NCBI GenBank assembly: GCA_051744845.1
Contig: JBNJDJ010000010.1
Coordinates: 1-44,048 of the forward strand
Direction of reading: 5' to 3'
Length of the DNA: 44,048 nt
From: JBNJDJ01 sp051744845
Lineage (GTDB): Bacteria; Bacillota; Clostridia; Peptostreptococcales; Acidaminobacteraceae
Of the stretch, positions 1-8,225 are shown one piece after another (within the stretch, counting starts at the first letter, position 1; every line of letters starts with the position of its first letter). A model generated the notes under the pieces. That model had not been told where the DNA came from, did no database searches, and worked only from the letters and a program-made list of their open reading frames with translations. Both the position numbers and the translations under genes were made by a program.

Positions 1-591
1 TCCATCAATAGTTTCGATTAAGTTCACTTTTGAATAATAATCAATTAATGGTGCTGTTTGCTTATTATAAACATCAATTCTATTTTTAACAGTTTCAGCA
101 TTATCATCTTCTCTTTGATAAAGCTTTCCACCACATTTATCACAAACTCCTTCTTTTTTCGAAGGATTAAAATCTATATGATAAGTCTCACCACAATCTT
201 TACATATTCTACGTCCAGTTATTCTTTTAATTAAAACACTTGGATTAACTTCTATATTTATTACAACATCTAATTTAGTTTTCATATCTTCCAAAACTTC
301 ATCTAAAGCTTTAGCTTGATCTAGTGTTCTTGGAAATCCATCAAGTAAATATCCATCTTTTGCATCATCTTCTTTTAATCTATCTGCTACAATTGATACA
401 ACTAAACTATCAGGAACTAAGTCGCCTTTATCTATATATTCTTTTGCTTTTTTACCTAACTCAGTCTCATTTTTAATGTTCTTTCTAAAAATATCTCCAG
501 TAGAAATATGTGGAATATTATACTCCTTAGCAATTTTTGTTGCTTGAGTTCCTTTTCCAGCACCTGGAGGACCTAAAAATATTACTCGCAT
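1..591 (-). CDS. adk: Adenylate kinase (N-terminal 197 codons; 3' end outside window)
   Basis: Adenylate kinase converts ATP plus AMP to two ADP in the cytoplasm. The protein begins MRVIFLGPPGAGKGTQ, a P-loop, followed by the AMP-binding stretch around STGDIFR and the DGFPRT motif. The LID domain carries two cysteine pairs (CKDC and CDKC), so this is the zinc-binding form usual in Gram-positives. The frame is still open at base 1; the family is about 215 residues, so roughly 20 residues are missing. The ATG is preceded by an AAGGAGG site that overlaps the secY stop codon. This gives a 10-base gap and probable translational coupling to secY, the usual arrangement at the end of the spc operon. 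Confidence 0.97.
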   Translation of the reverse strand, partial: MRVIFLGPPGAGKGTQATKIAKEYNIPHISTGDIFRKNIKNETELGKKAKEYIDKGDLVPDSLVVSIVADRLKEDDAKDGYLLDGFPRTLDQAKALDEVLEDMKTKLDVVINIEVNPSVLIKRITGRRICKDCGETYHIDFNPSKKEGVCDKCGGKLYQREDDNAETVKNRIDVYNKQTAPLIDYYSKVNLIETIDG

Positions 592-601
592 TTTAACCTC
601 C

Positions 602-1870
602 TTAGTCGTTTAAGAAGCCTTTTCTATGTCTCATCATCATTTGAGCTTCTATTTGCTTAGTAGTTTCTAAAGATACACCTACTGCAATTAATAATGCTGT
701 TCCACCAAATCTAATTTGTAATGTCCCTAAAGCTAAGATGATATTTGGTAAAATCGCTATACCTGCTAAAAACACTGCTCCAGCCAATGTTAATCTGTTA
801 AGTGTTTTACTTAAATATTCGCTTGTAGGTCGACCTGGTCTAATACCTGGTATATAACCACCATTTTTCTTCATGTTTTTTGCAACTTCTACTGGATTAA
901 ATGTTACTGATGTATAAAAGTAAGCAAAGAACATAATTAAAATAGCATATAAAACATTATAAAGTACTGATGTTGAATTTAAGTAATTTTTAGCAAAGTA
1001 ATAAAATCCACTTTGTGGCCAAAATTGTGATATAGTTATCGGAAACATAAGTAAAGACATAGCAAAGATAACCGGTATAACTCCTGATTGATTAACTTTT
1101 AAAGGAATATGAGTACTTTGTCCTCCATACATCTTTCTTCCAATAACTCTTTTGGCATATTGTACTGGTATTTTTCTTTTTCCTTCTTGAATGAAAATAA
1201 CTCCAACTACTACAGCCACAGCAATAGCTGCAAATAAGACAACACTTAATAAGTTAATATCTCCTGTTTGAATCTTCATAAAAGTCGAAATTATTCCACC
1301 TGGAATTCTAGATATAATCCCAGCGAAAATAAATAATGAAATACCATTTCCAATTCCATTTTCTGTTATCTTTTCACCAAGATACATTAAAAATGCTACT
1401 CCTGCTGTTAATGTAATTACTGATACAGCAATTGATTTCATTCCAGGATTAACAAACGCAGATCTAAAAATCCCAAAACTAAAACCAAATGCTTGAATTA
1501 AAGCTAATGTAACTGTACCATATCTTGTATACTGTGCCATCTTCTTTTTTCCTTCTTCACCTTGCTTAGATAATTCCTCTAATGCAGGAATTGCAATTTG
1601 TAAAAGGTTCATAATGATTGACGCAGTAATATATGGTGATATCCCTAAAGCAAAGATAGTAAAGTTTTTAAAAGATCCTCCAGACATTAAGTTGAAAAAT
1701 CCTATTAACCCTTCTCCACTTTCAGCAAACATCTGAGCTAGTTTTGCTTTATCAATTCCTGGTACCGGTATTGCAGCCCCTAATCTGAAAATTACAATTA
1801 TCCATAATGTATACAGTAATTTCTTTCTCAAATCAGGAATCTTCCAAGCATTCTTTAATGTAGATAACAA
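602..1870 (-). CDS. secY: Protein translocase channel subunit SecY
   Basis: SecY forms the membrane pore of the Sec translocon together with SecE (encoded at 26089-26286). The 422-residue protein has the family N-terminus (KIPDLRKKLLYTLWIIVIFRLG), about ten hydrophobic segments, the plug-region stretch PVPGIDKAKL and the conserved cytoplasmic loop GIRPGRPTSEYL. The start codon is TTG. It is supported by a GAGGTGA site about seven bases upstream and by the lack of a better alternative. The rplO stop lies one base before this start, so secY is probably translated by coupling to rplO. Confidence 0.97.
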   Translation of the reverse strand: MLSTLKNAWKIPDLRKKLLYTLWIIVIFRLGAAIPVPGIDKAKLAQMFAESGEGLIGFFNLMSGGSFKNFTIFALGISPYITASIIMNLLQIAIPALEELSKQGEEGKKKMAQYTRYGTVTLALIQAFGFSFGIFRSAFVNPGMKSIAVSVITLTAGVAFLMYLGEKITENGIGNGISLFIFAGIISRIPGGIISTFMKIQTGDINLLSVVLFAAIAVAVVVGVIFIQEGKRKIPVQYAKRVIGRKMYGGQSTHIPLKVNQSGVIPVIFAMSLLMFPITISQFWPQSGFYYFAKNYLNSTSVLYNVLYAILIMFFAYFYTSVTFNPVEVAKNMKKNGGYIPGIRPGRPTSEYLSKTLNRLTLAGAVFLAGIAILPNIILALGTLQIRFGGTALLIAVGVSLETTKQIEAQMMMRHRKGFLND

Positions 1871-1871
1871 G

Positions 1872-2312
1872 TTAAATCACCTCAGCCTTTCCGCCTGCAG
1901 CTTCAATTTTTTCAATTGCAGATTTTGAGAACTTGTTGGCTTTAACTGTTAACTTTGTATTTAATTCTCCACGTCCTAAAATCTTAAGTCCATCATTTAA
2001 CTTTTTGATCATGCCTTCAGCTATTAAAATTTCTGGATCTACAACATCTCCATCATCATAAGCTTCAAGTGCATCAACATTTAAGATTGTATATTCTTTT
2101 TTGAATTTATTATGAAAACCGAATTTAGGTAACCTTTTGAAAAGCGGTGTTTGTCCACCTTCGAATGCTACTCTTACTTTTCCACCTGAACGTTTATTTT
2201 GTCCAGCTTCACCTTTTCCAGCTGTTTTTCTATAACCTGATCCTGGTCCACGTCCAACTCTTTTACGTTTTTTAGTAGAACCTTCAGCAGGACTTAATTC
2301 ATGCAATCTCAT
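1872..2312 (-). CDS. rplO: 50S ribosomal protein L15
   Basis: L15 is a late-assembling large-subunit protein. The 146 residues begin MRLHELSPAEGS, then a basic glycine-rich extension (KRVGRGPGSG) that threads into 23S rRNA, and end EAAGGKAEVI as in the family. An in-frame GTG lies six bases further upstream. It almost touches the AAGGAGGT site, so I chose the ATG, which gives about seven bases of spacing. The gene sits between rpmD and secY in the spc order, and its ribosome binding site overlaps the rpmD stop. Confidence 0.96.
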   Translation of the reverse strand: MRLHELSPAEGSTKKRKRVGRGPGSGYRKTAGKGEAGQNKRSGGKVRVAFEGGQTPLFKRLPKFGFHNKFKKEYTILNVDALEAYDDGDVVDPEILIAEGMIKKLNDGLKILGRGELNTKLTVKANKFSKSAIEKIEAAGGKAEVI

Positions 2313-2324
2313 GATCACACCTCC

Positions 2325-2507
2325 TTAAATTTCTTCAACTTCTACTAAGTGACTCACTTTATTAACCATTCCTCTAATTTGAGGAGTATTATTCTTTTCA
2401 ACACTTTGTCCAATCTTTCTAAGACCTAAAGCAACTAACGTCCCTTTTTGTCCTTTATCAGCTCCAATTGAACTTTTTTTCATAACTATTTTTAATTGAT
2501 TAGCCAA
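2325..2507 (-). CDS. rpmD: 50S ribosomal protein L30
   Basis: This 60-residue protein matches the size and pattern of bacterial L30: a KIVMKKSSIGADKGQKGTL start, the LGLRKIGQSV helix and a VEVEE end. L30 binds domain II of 23S rRNA in the large subunit. It lies between rpsE and rplO as in other Firmicutes, with a purine-rich site (AGGAGG type) directly before its ATG. Confidence 0.96.
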   Translation of the reverse strand: MANQLKIVMKKSSIGADKGQKGTLVALGLRKIGQSVEKNNTPQIRGMVNKVSHLVEVEEI

Positions 2508-2517
2508 GGAATACCTC

Positions 2518-3024
2518 CTAACCTAAAATTTCTTCTTTTGTTTTACCACGTAGTTTTGCTACTTCTTCTACTGTTTTTAAATTATCTAATCCATTAATAG
2601 TAGCTCTTACCATGTTTCCAGGATTATTACTACCTAATGATTTAGCTCTTACATCTTTAACTCCTGCTAATTCTAAAACCGTACGAACAGGTCCTCCAGC
2701 AATGATTCCAGTACCTTCTTCAGATTCCATCATTAAAACTTTCCCAGCACCGAATCTACCTTTAATATCATGTGGTATTGTTGTTCCAACTCTAGGAACT
2801 TTAATTAATTTACCTTCAGCATCTTTAACTGCTTTTCTAATAGCTCCTGGTACTTCAATAGCTTTACCAGTACCTATTCCAACATGACCATTTTTATCTC
2901 CAACAACAACCAAAGCAGAAAAGCTCATATTACGTCCACCTTTTACAACTTTAGTTACTCTTCGAATATCTAACACCTGTTCTTGAAGGTCTAATTTTTT
3001 AGCATCTATAATGTCTCGACGCAT
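2518..3024 (-). CDS. rpsE: 30S ribosomal protein S5
   Basis: S5 helps form the decoding region and mRNA entry tunnel of the small subunit. The 168 residues contain the N-terminal double-stranded-RNA-binding-like fold and the spectinomycin loop (VTKVVKGGRNMSFSALVVVGD region, about residues 23-43). The C-terminal half carries GVKDVRAKSLGSNNPGNMVRAT. No resistance-type change is obvious in the loop. It is flanked by rplR and rpmD in the standard spc order. Confidence 0.97.
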   Translation of the reverse strand: MRRDIIDAKKLDLQEQVLDIRRVTKVVKGGRNMSFSALVVVGDKNGHVGIGTGKAIEVPGAIRKAVKDAEGKLIKVPRVGTTIPHDIKGRFGAGKVLMMESEEGTGIIAGGPVRTVLELAGVKDVRAKSLGSNNPGNMVRATINGLDNLKTVEEVAKLRGKTKEEILG

Positions 3025-3033
3025 ATTGCCTCC

Positions 3034-3393
3034 TTAAAAATCTAATCCTGCTTCTCTAGCAGCATCTGCTAAAGCTTCTACTCTACCTTGATATTTATAT
3101 CCTGCTCTATCAAATACAACTTTTTCAATATCTTTATCTAAAGCTCTCTTACCAATTAACTTACCAACTAATTTTGCCGCTTCAACATTACCAGTATGAT
3201 CTAATTCATTTTTTATTTCATCTTCTAAAGAAGAAGAAGAAACTATTGTATGTCCTGCTACATCATCTATAATTTGAGCATAAATATTATTGGCACTTCT
3301 AAAGACATTTAATCTAGGTCTATCAGGAGTTCCAAAGACTTTTCCACGAACTCTTTTATGTCTTGCTTTACGCTTAGCGTTTCTTGAAGCCAT
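3034..3393 (-). CDS. rplR: 50S ribosomal protein L18
   Basis: L18 binds 5S rRNA and anchors it to the large subunit together with L5. The 119-residue protein has the basic N-terminus (RNAKRKARHKRVRGKVFG), the RPRLNVFRSANNIYAQIIDD core and the FDRAGYKYQGRVEALADAAR end typical of the family. The ATG has an AAAGGAG site nine bases upstream. It follows rplF and precedes rpsE. Confidence 0.97.
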   Translation of the reverse strand: MASRNAKRKARHKRVRGKVFGTPDRPRLNVFRSANNIYAQIIDDVAGHTIVSSSSLEDEIKNELDHTGNVEAAKLVGKLIGKRALDKDIEKVVFDRAGYKYQGRVEALADAAREAGLDF

Positions 3394-3418
3394 AAATATT
3401 CACTCCTTTCTTAACTTA

Positions 3419-3955
3419 CTAATTTGCTAATTTTCCTTCTTTTCTTCTAATATGCTCTCCTGCATATTTAATTCCTTTTCCATTATATGGTTCAGGCTTT
3501 CTTAACTCTCTAATTTTTGCCGCATAATTACCAACAAGTTGTTTATCTGTTCCTTCAATAATAATTGTTGTTTCATCTGGGCATTTTGTTTCAATTCCTT
3601 CAGGATCATCCAAAACAACAGGATGAGAAAAACCTAATGATAAGTCTAATTTAGAACCTTTTTTCTTAGCTCTATATCCAACACCGTTAATTTCTAATTT
3701 CTTTTGATAACCTTTTGCTACACCTTCAATCATATTTGAAATGATTGATGTTGTTAAACCATGAATAGATTTTACATCTTTATCTTCACTAAATCTTTTA
3801 ACAACTAATTTATCATCATTTAATGTAATTTCTAAACGATCATCAAATGAATCTGTAAGTTCACCTAATTTACCTTTTACTTTAACAGTATTTCCATTAA
3901 CATCAACAGTCACTCCATCTGGAATTGTAACAGGTTTTTTTCCTATTCTAGACAT
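3419..3955 (-). CDS. rplF: 50S ribosomal protein L6
   Basis: L6 sits near the factor-binding site of the large subunit. The 178 residues show the two tandem L6 folds, beginning MSRIGKKPVTIPDGV. The family signature near the C-terminus reads PEPYNGKGIKYAGEHIRRKEGK. Length and order (rpsH, rplF, rplR) are standard. An AGGAGG site precedes the ATG. Confidence 0.97.
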   Translation of the reverse strand: MSRIGKKPVTIPDGVTVDVNGNTVKVKGKLGELTDSFDDRLEITLNDDKLVVKRFSEDKDVKSIHGLTTSIISNMIEGVAKGYQKKLEINGVGYRAKKKGSKLDLSLGFSHPVVLDDPEGIETKCPDETTIIIEGTDKQLVGNYAAKIRELRKPEPYNGKGIKYAGEHIRRKEGKLAN

Positions 3956-3976
3956 TTTATACCTCCTACTTTTTTA

Positions 3977-4375
3977 TTACCAAACGTAGCAAATTACTTC
4001 TCCACCTACGCCTAACTCTCTAGCTTTTCTATCAACTAATAATCCTGATGAAGTCGATATGATTGCAATACCTAATCCACCTAGTACTTTCGGTACTTCA
4101 TCTTTCTTAACATATACTTTTAATCCTGGTTTTGAAATTCTTTTCAATCCAGAAATAACTTTTTGATCTTCCATATATTTTAATGTTAGTCTTAAGATTC
4201 CTTGTTTATTGTCTTCAATAACATCAACCTTATTAATATATCCTTCATCTAATAAAATTTCTGCAATATTTCTTTTCATATTTGACATAGGAATATCTAC
4301 TGTCTCATGACTAACTGCATTTGCATTTCTAATACGAGTTAACATATCTGCTATTTGATCTGTTACAATACCCAT
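3977..4375 (-). CDS. rpsH: 30S ribosomal protein S8
   Basis: S8 is a primary 16S rRNA binder needed for central-domain assembly. In E. coli it also represses the spc operon; I see no clear S8 site upstream of rplE here and make no such claim. The 132 residues start DQIADMLTRIRNA and end with the family signature GLLVDRKARELGVGGEVICYVW. The gene lies between rpsN and rplF. Confidence 0.97.
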   Translation of the reverse strand: MGIVTDQIADMLTRIRNANAVSHETVDIPMSNMKRNIAEILLDEGYINKVDVIEDNKQGILRLTLKYMEDQKVISGLKRISKPGLKVYVKKDEVPKVLGGLGIAIISTSSGLLVDRKARELGVGGEVICYVW

Positions 4376-4400
4376 TAGAAAAACCTCCTTTCAAATGATT

Positions 4401-4586
4401 TTACCAACTTGCTTTTCTAACGCCAGGAATTTGTCCTTTATGAGCTAATTCTCTAAAACAAATACGGCATAAACCAAATTTCTTTAAATATCCGTGGGGT
4501 CTTCCACAAATTTTACATCTATTATATTCTCTAGTTGAATATTTTTGCTTTTTCTTTTGTTTAACTTTTAATGACTTTTTAGCCAC
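4401..4586 (-). CDS. rpsN: 30S ribosomal protein S14, zinc-binding (type Z)
   Basis: This is the short S14 form (61 residues). Four cysteines at 24, 27, 40 and 43 (CKIC ... CRIC) form a zinc ribbon, unlike the roughly 100-residue zinc-free form. It ends IPGVRKASW as the family does. Translation starts at GTG with an AGGAGGTG site about six bases upstream. The N-terminus (AKKSLKVKQKKKQKY) is strongly basic. Its place between rplE and rpsH is the normal spc-operon location. Confidence 0.97.
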   Translation of the reverse strand: MAKKSLKVKQKKKQKYSTREYNRCKICGRPHGYLKKFGLCRICFRELAHKGQIPGVRKASW

Positions 4587-4597
4587 AACTACACCTC

Positions 4598-5137
4598 CTA
4601 TTTAGCAAATGGCATTCCAAATAAACTTAGTAATTTCTTTGCCTCTTCATCGCTTTCAGCAGTCGTCACTATAGCAATGTTCATACCTTTTACAGCTTCA
4701 ACATCGTCATAACTTAATTCAGGAAATAATATTTGTTCTCTTAAACCTAATGAATAATTCCCTCTACCATCAAAGGCATTCGCTTTTACACCTTTAAAGT
4801 CTCTAACTCTCGGTAAAGCGATTGTAATTAATCTATCTAAAAACTCATACATTCTCTCATCTCTTAAAGTTACTTTAGCACCAATTGGCATATCTTCTCT
4901 AATTTTAAAATTAGCAACAGATTTTTTTGCTTTTGTAACAATTGGTTTTTGACCTGTAATCTTTTTTAATTCTTCAACAGCATTCTTAATTACGTTTTTA
5001 TTTTCTTTTGCTTCTCCAAGTCCCATATTTACGATTACTTTTTCTATTTTAGGAACTTGCATAATGTTTTTATATCCAAATTCTTCCATTAATTGAGTCT
5101 TAATTTCAGAATTATATTTTTCTTTAAATCTTGCCAT
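4598..5137 (-). CDS. rplE: 50S ribosomal protein L5
   Basis: L5 links 5S rRNA to the central protuberance. The 179 residues show the family motifs GEAKENKNVI, TGQKPIVTKAKKSVANFKIR and GNYSLGLREQILFPE, and the usual length. It is preceded by AAAGGAGGTAATTAATT, which fixes the ATG. It follows rplX in the standard order. Confidence 0.97.
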   Translation of the reverse strand: MARFKEKYNSEIKTQLMEEFGYKNIMQVPKIEKVIVNMGLGEAKENKNVIKNAVEELKKITGQKPIVTKAKKSVANFKIREDMPIGAKVTLRDERMYEFLDRLITIALPRVRDFKGVKANAFDGRGNYSLGLREQILFPELSYDDVEAVKGMNIAIVTTAESDEEAKKLLSLFGMPFAK

Positions 5138-5163
5138 AATTAATTACCTCCTTTCACTAGCAA

Positions 5164-5475
5164 TTAATCTAAAATTTCTCCTGATTTCACCGAAACTCTT
5201 ACTTTTGTACCGTCTTCTAATCTTTTATGTCTGATTCTTGTTCCACTATCAGCCTTTGGATCATATAACATAACATTAGAAACATGTATTGGAGCTTCTT
5301 GTTCAATTCTTCCACCTTGTTGCATTTGTCTTGTTGGGCGTACATGTTTAGTTCTAATATTTACACCTTCAACAATAACACGATCTTCTTTTGGGATTGC
5401 TTGTAAAACTTCACCTTTTTTCCCTTTATAAACACCTGTAGTTACAACTACAGTATCACCTTTCTTAATATGCAT
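5164..5475 (-). CDS. rplX: 50S ribosomal protein L24
   Basis: L24 starts large-subunit assembly at the 5' end of 23S rRNA. The 103 residues begin with the KOW motif (KKGDTVVVTTGVYKGKKGEVLQ) and continue with the family segment VNIRTKHVRPTRQMQQGG. Normal length and neighbours (rplN, rplE). Confidence 0.97.
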   Translation of the reverse strand: MHIKKGDTVVVTTGVYKGKKGEVLQAIPKEDRVIVEGVNIRTKHVRPTRQMQQGGRIEQEAPIHVSNVMLYDPKADSGTRIRHKRLEDGTKVRVSVKSGEILD

Positions 5476-5489
5476 ATTTTCACCTCCTG

Positions 5490-5858
5490 CTACAATACTT
5501 CAGGCGCTAAAGAAACTATTTTCATATAATTGTTATCTCTTAATTCTCTTGCAATAGGGCCAAATATACGAGTCCCAACTGGCGATTTATTATCATCTAT
5601 AATAACAGCAGCATTTTCATTGAATTTAAGATAACTTCCATCTTCTCTTCTAATTCCATAAACAGATCTAACAATAACAGCTTTAACAACATCCCCACGT
5701 GATACAACTCCGCCTGGCGTTGCCTTAGTTACCGAACACATAATTTGGTCACCAATATTAGCATATCTTTTTCTAGATCCACCTAATACTTTAATAGTTT
5801 TTAATCTTTTAGCACCAGAGTTATCAGCAACTTTTAAACTCGATTCTTGTTGTAACAT
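5490..5858 (-). CDS. rplN: 50S ribosomal protein L14
   Basis: L14 lies at the subunit interface and contacts 16S rRNA helix 14. The 122-residue protein starts MLQQESSLKVADNSGAK and contains the signature GDVVKAVIVRS; it ends KIVSLAPEVL. The length is exactly typical. A strong AAGGAGG site precedes the ATG. Confidence 0.98.
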   Translation of the reverse strand: MLQQESSLKVADNSGAKRLKTIKVLGGSRKRYANIGDQIMCSVTKATPGGVVSRGDVVKAVIVRSVYGIRREDGSYLKFNENAAVIIDDNKSPVGTRIFGPIARELRDNNYMKIVSLAPEVL

Positions 5859-5878
5859 AAATACTGACCTCCTTAAAC

Positions 5879-6133
5879 TTATTTAGCTTTTTTAATTATT
5901 TCAGCAAGTCTCCATCTTTTTGTTTTACTTAATGGTCTTGTTTCAATAATCTTAACTTCATCACCTATATTACACTCATTATTTTCATCATGAGCTTTTA
6001 ATTTTGAATGTCTTTTTACTCTTTTTCCATATAATTTATGTTTTTTAGTACGTCCAACTTCAACAGTAATAGTTTTTTGCATTTTGTCGCTAACAACCGT
6101 ACCTACTCTTTCTTTACGATTCGATTCTTTCAT
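5879..6133 (-). CDS. rpsQ: 30S ribosomal protein S17
   Basis: S17 is an OB-fold primary binder of 16S rRNA. The 84 residues contain the family core RVGTVVSDKMQKTITVEV and the C-terminal IIETRPLSKTKRWRL motif. It is flanked by rpmC and rplN as expected. Confidence 0.97.
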   Translation of the reverse strand: MKESNRKERVGTVVSDKMQKTITVEVGRTKKHKLYGKRVKRHSKLKAHDENNECNIGDEVKIIETRPLSKTKRWRLAEIIKKAK

Positions 6134-6147
6134 GAGCTAAACCTCCT

Positions 6148-6342
6148 TTACGCACTTAATTCACGTTCTCTTAAAATTGTCTTAGCTCTAGCAATATCTT
6201 TCTTTACAGTTTTAATAACCATTGGGTTTTCTAACTGTCCTGTAGCTAATTGAAATCTTAAGTTAAATAATTCATTTTTTAATTCTTCAACTTTATGGTT
6301 TAATTCTTCAGTAGTAAATTCTCTTAACTTACTTGCTTTCAT
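6148..6342 (-). CDS. rpmC: 50S ribosomal protein L29
   Basis: L29 sits at the polypeptide exit tunnel next to L23. The 64-residue, mostly helical protein has the family pattern LREFTTEELNHKVEELKNELFNLRFQ followed by a KKDIARAKTILRERE end. Its ATG overlaps the rplP stop by one base (TAATG). A GGTGGTG stretch in the last rplP codons is the only candidate ribosome binding site, so translational coupling is likely. Confidence 0.96.
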   Translation of the reverse strand: MKASKLREFTTEELNHKVEELKNELFNLRFQLATGQLENPMVIKTVKKDIARAKTILRERELSA

Positions 6343-6770
6343 TAACTTTCACCACCCTCTTGCATTTCACGTGTAACAAACTTTGTTTTAATAGGTAGTT
6401 TAGAACCAGCTAATCTAAAAGCTTCTCTAGCTTTATCTTCTGGAACACCTTTTAATTCAAATAATACTCTATCAGGTTTTACAACTGCTACCCAATATTC
6501 TGGAGCACCTTTACCTGCACCCATTCGCGTTTCAGCAGGTCTAGCAGTTACTGGTTTATGCGGGAATATATTAATCCATACTTTCCCTTGTCTTTCTAAA
6601 TGGTTTCTAATTGCTGATCTCGCAGCTTCAATTTGTCTAGCAGTAATCCAATGCGGAGCTTCTGCAACCAAGCCATAATCTCCTCTTGTAATTTTATTAC
6701 CTCTTGTAGCACGTCCTTTCATTCTACCTCTATGAACTCTACGACGTTTAACTCTTTTTGGTTGTAACAT
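6342..6770 (-). CDS. rplP: 50S ribosomal protein L16
   Basis: L16 helps shape the A-site tRNA pocket. The 142 residues begin MLQPKRVKRRRVHRGR and contain the conserved ITARQIEAARSAIRNHLERQGKVWI segment and the GAGKGAPEYWVAVVKPDRVLFEL region. It lies between rpsC and rpmC and overlaps the latter by one base. Confidence 0.97.
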   Translation of the reverse strand: MLQPKRVKRRRVHRGRMKGRATRGNKITRGDYGLVAEAPHWITARQIEAARSAIRNHLERQGKVWINIFPHKPVTARPAETRMGAGKGAPEYWVAVVKPDRVLFELKGVPEDKAREAFRLAGSKLPIKTKFVTREMQEGGES

Positions 6771-6789
6771 TTGGATTGCCTCCTTTCAT

Positions 6790-7470
6790 CTATTTATTTT
6801 CGTAGTCTTTTCTAATTAATTTTCTTCCTTCTCCAACTTCTGGTAAAACTTCGCCTTTGTTAATCCATACTTTAACACCGATTTTACCGTAAGTTGTATC
6901 TGCTTCTGAAAAACCATAATCTACATTAGCTCTTAAAGTAGATAACGGAATACTTCCTTGAGTATAACCTTCAGAACGAGCCATATCTGCTCCATTTAAT
7001 CGTCCAGATACTTTAACCTTAAAACCTTCAGCGCCAAATCTCATTGCTCTTTTCATAGATTTTTTCATAGCTCTTCTAAAAGAAATTCTTCTTTCGATAG
7101 CAGATGAAATCTCTTCAGCAACTAATTGTGCATCAGCACTTACGTTTTTAACTTCTGAAATATCTATTTTAATTTTCTTATTAGTCATTTTTTCTAATTC
7201 AGACTTTAATTCTTTAATATTTTTACCACCTTTACCTACAACAATACCAGGCTTAGCAGCATATATATTTATTTTAATTTGCTTTTTAGCAGCACGATCA
7301 ATATACATTCTCGTAATGCCAGCAATATACATTTTTTGTTTTATATGTTTTCTAATTTCATGATCCTCTTTGATTAATTCCGGTACATCTTTACCTTCGG
7401 CATACCATTTAGAGTCCCAATCTTTTATAACTCCAACTCTAAAGCCATGCGGGTTAATCTTTTGACCCAT
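6790..7470 (-). CDS. rpsC: 30S ribosomal protein S3
   Basis: S3 forms part of the mRNA entry site. The 226 residues begin MGQKINPHGFRVGVIKDW. The type-2 KH domain carries its GxxG loop in VVGKGGKNIKELK (about residues 77-90). The C-terminal domain contains SGRLNGADMARSE and GKIGVKVWINKGEVLP. Length and position are typical. Confidence 0.97.
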   Translation of the reverse strand: MGQKINPHGFRVGVIKDWDSKWYAEGKDVPELIKEDHEIRKHIKQKMYIAGITRMYIDRAAKKQIKINIYAAKPGIVVGKGGKNIKELKSELEKMTNKKIKIDISEVKNVSADAQLVAEEISSAIERRISFRRAMKKSMKRAMRFGAEGFKVKVSGRLNGADMARSEGYTQGSIPLSTLRANVDYGFSEADTTYGKIGVKVWINKGEVLPEVGEGRKLIRKDYENK

Positions 7471-7487
7471 TAAATACCTCCTTTTAG

Positions 7488-7823
7488 TTATTCTTTTTCT
7501 TTAACAACTACACCTAAATGACAAGTCCTCTTATTTATAGGTTTTGCTCTTCCCATTGCACCTGCTCTAAAACGTTTCATTGTCGGTCCTTGATTTGCAT
7601 AAGCTTTATGAACAAATAAATCTTCATATTCCATATGATTATTATTCTCTGCATTTGCGATTGCAGAATTTAATACTTTTAAAAGTAATTTTGCGCCTTT
7701 TCTATTTGTAAATTGTAAAATTCTTTGAGCTTCAGCAACATCTTTCCCACGAATCAAACTAGCGATAGGCTTCATTTTTTTAGCAGTTGTTCTTAAATTC
7801 TTCCCAATTGCTCTTGCTTCCAT
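7488..7823 (-). CDS. rplV: 50S ribosomal protein L22
   Basis: L22 lines the nascent-peptide tunnel through its long beta hairpin. The 111 residues start MEARAIGKNLRTTAKKMKPI. The hairpin segment around FRAGAMGRAKPINKRTCHLGVVV shows no deletion or duplication of the kind linked to macrolide resistance. It is between rpsS and rpsC. Confidence 0.97.
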   Translation of the reverse strand: MEARAIGKNLRTTAKKMKPIASLIRGKDVAEAQRILQFTNRKGAKLLLKVLNSAIANAENNNHMEYEDLFVHKAYANQGPTMKRFRAGAMGRAKPINKRTCHLGVVVKEKE

Positions 7824-7845
7824 AATTTACCTCCTCTCAAAAGAA

Positions 7846-8205
7846 TTACTCTTCTGAATCACTTTCTTCTTCAGATCCTTCTTCTGTTTCTGCACCTTCT
7901 TCTGTTTCTTCTTCAAGGCCAACAACCATGTCATCCATTCCTTCTAACATATCAACAGCAGCTGTTCCTTTAACACCATGTTCCTTGAATATTCTAGTCT
8001 TAGCAAACTCTCCAAGTTTATGTCCTACCATATCTTCAGTAACATAAACTGGTACAAAAGTTTTACCGTTGTGAACTCCAATAGTATATCCAATTAATTG
8101 AGGATATATAGTTGATGATCTAGACCATGTTTTAAAAGATTTATTTTTACTATTTTTCTTAATTTTTTTAACTACACTATCAGCTATAAATGGTTTTTTA
8201 GGCAT
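7846..8205 (-). CDS. rpsS: 30S ribosomal protein S19 with unusual acidic C-terminal tail
   Basis: S19 sits in the head of the small subunit. Residues 1-80 carry the normal fold (FKTWSRSSTIYPQLIGYTIGVHNG, VPVYVTEDMVGHKLGEFAKTR). The family is about 90 residues and ends in a short basic tail that touches A- and P-site tRNA. This one is 119 residues: the basic tail is replaced, and residues 98-119 are 14 acidic residues with no lysine or arginine (for example EEETEEGAETEEG). The tail shows two ETEEG copies, and the DNA has a matching imperfect direct repeat, so it may have grown by repeat expansion. The frame is intact and rplV follows normally. Confidence 0.95.
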   Translation of the reverse strand: MPKKPFIADSVVKKIKKNSKNKSFKTWSRSSTIYPQLIGYTIGVHNGKTFVPVYVTEDMVGHKLGEFAKTRIFKEHGVKGTAAVDMLEGMDDMVVGLEEETEEGAETEEGSEEESDSEE

Positions 8206-8225
8206 TCCTAAAACCTCCTTCCAGA

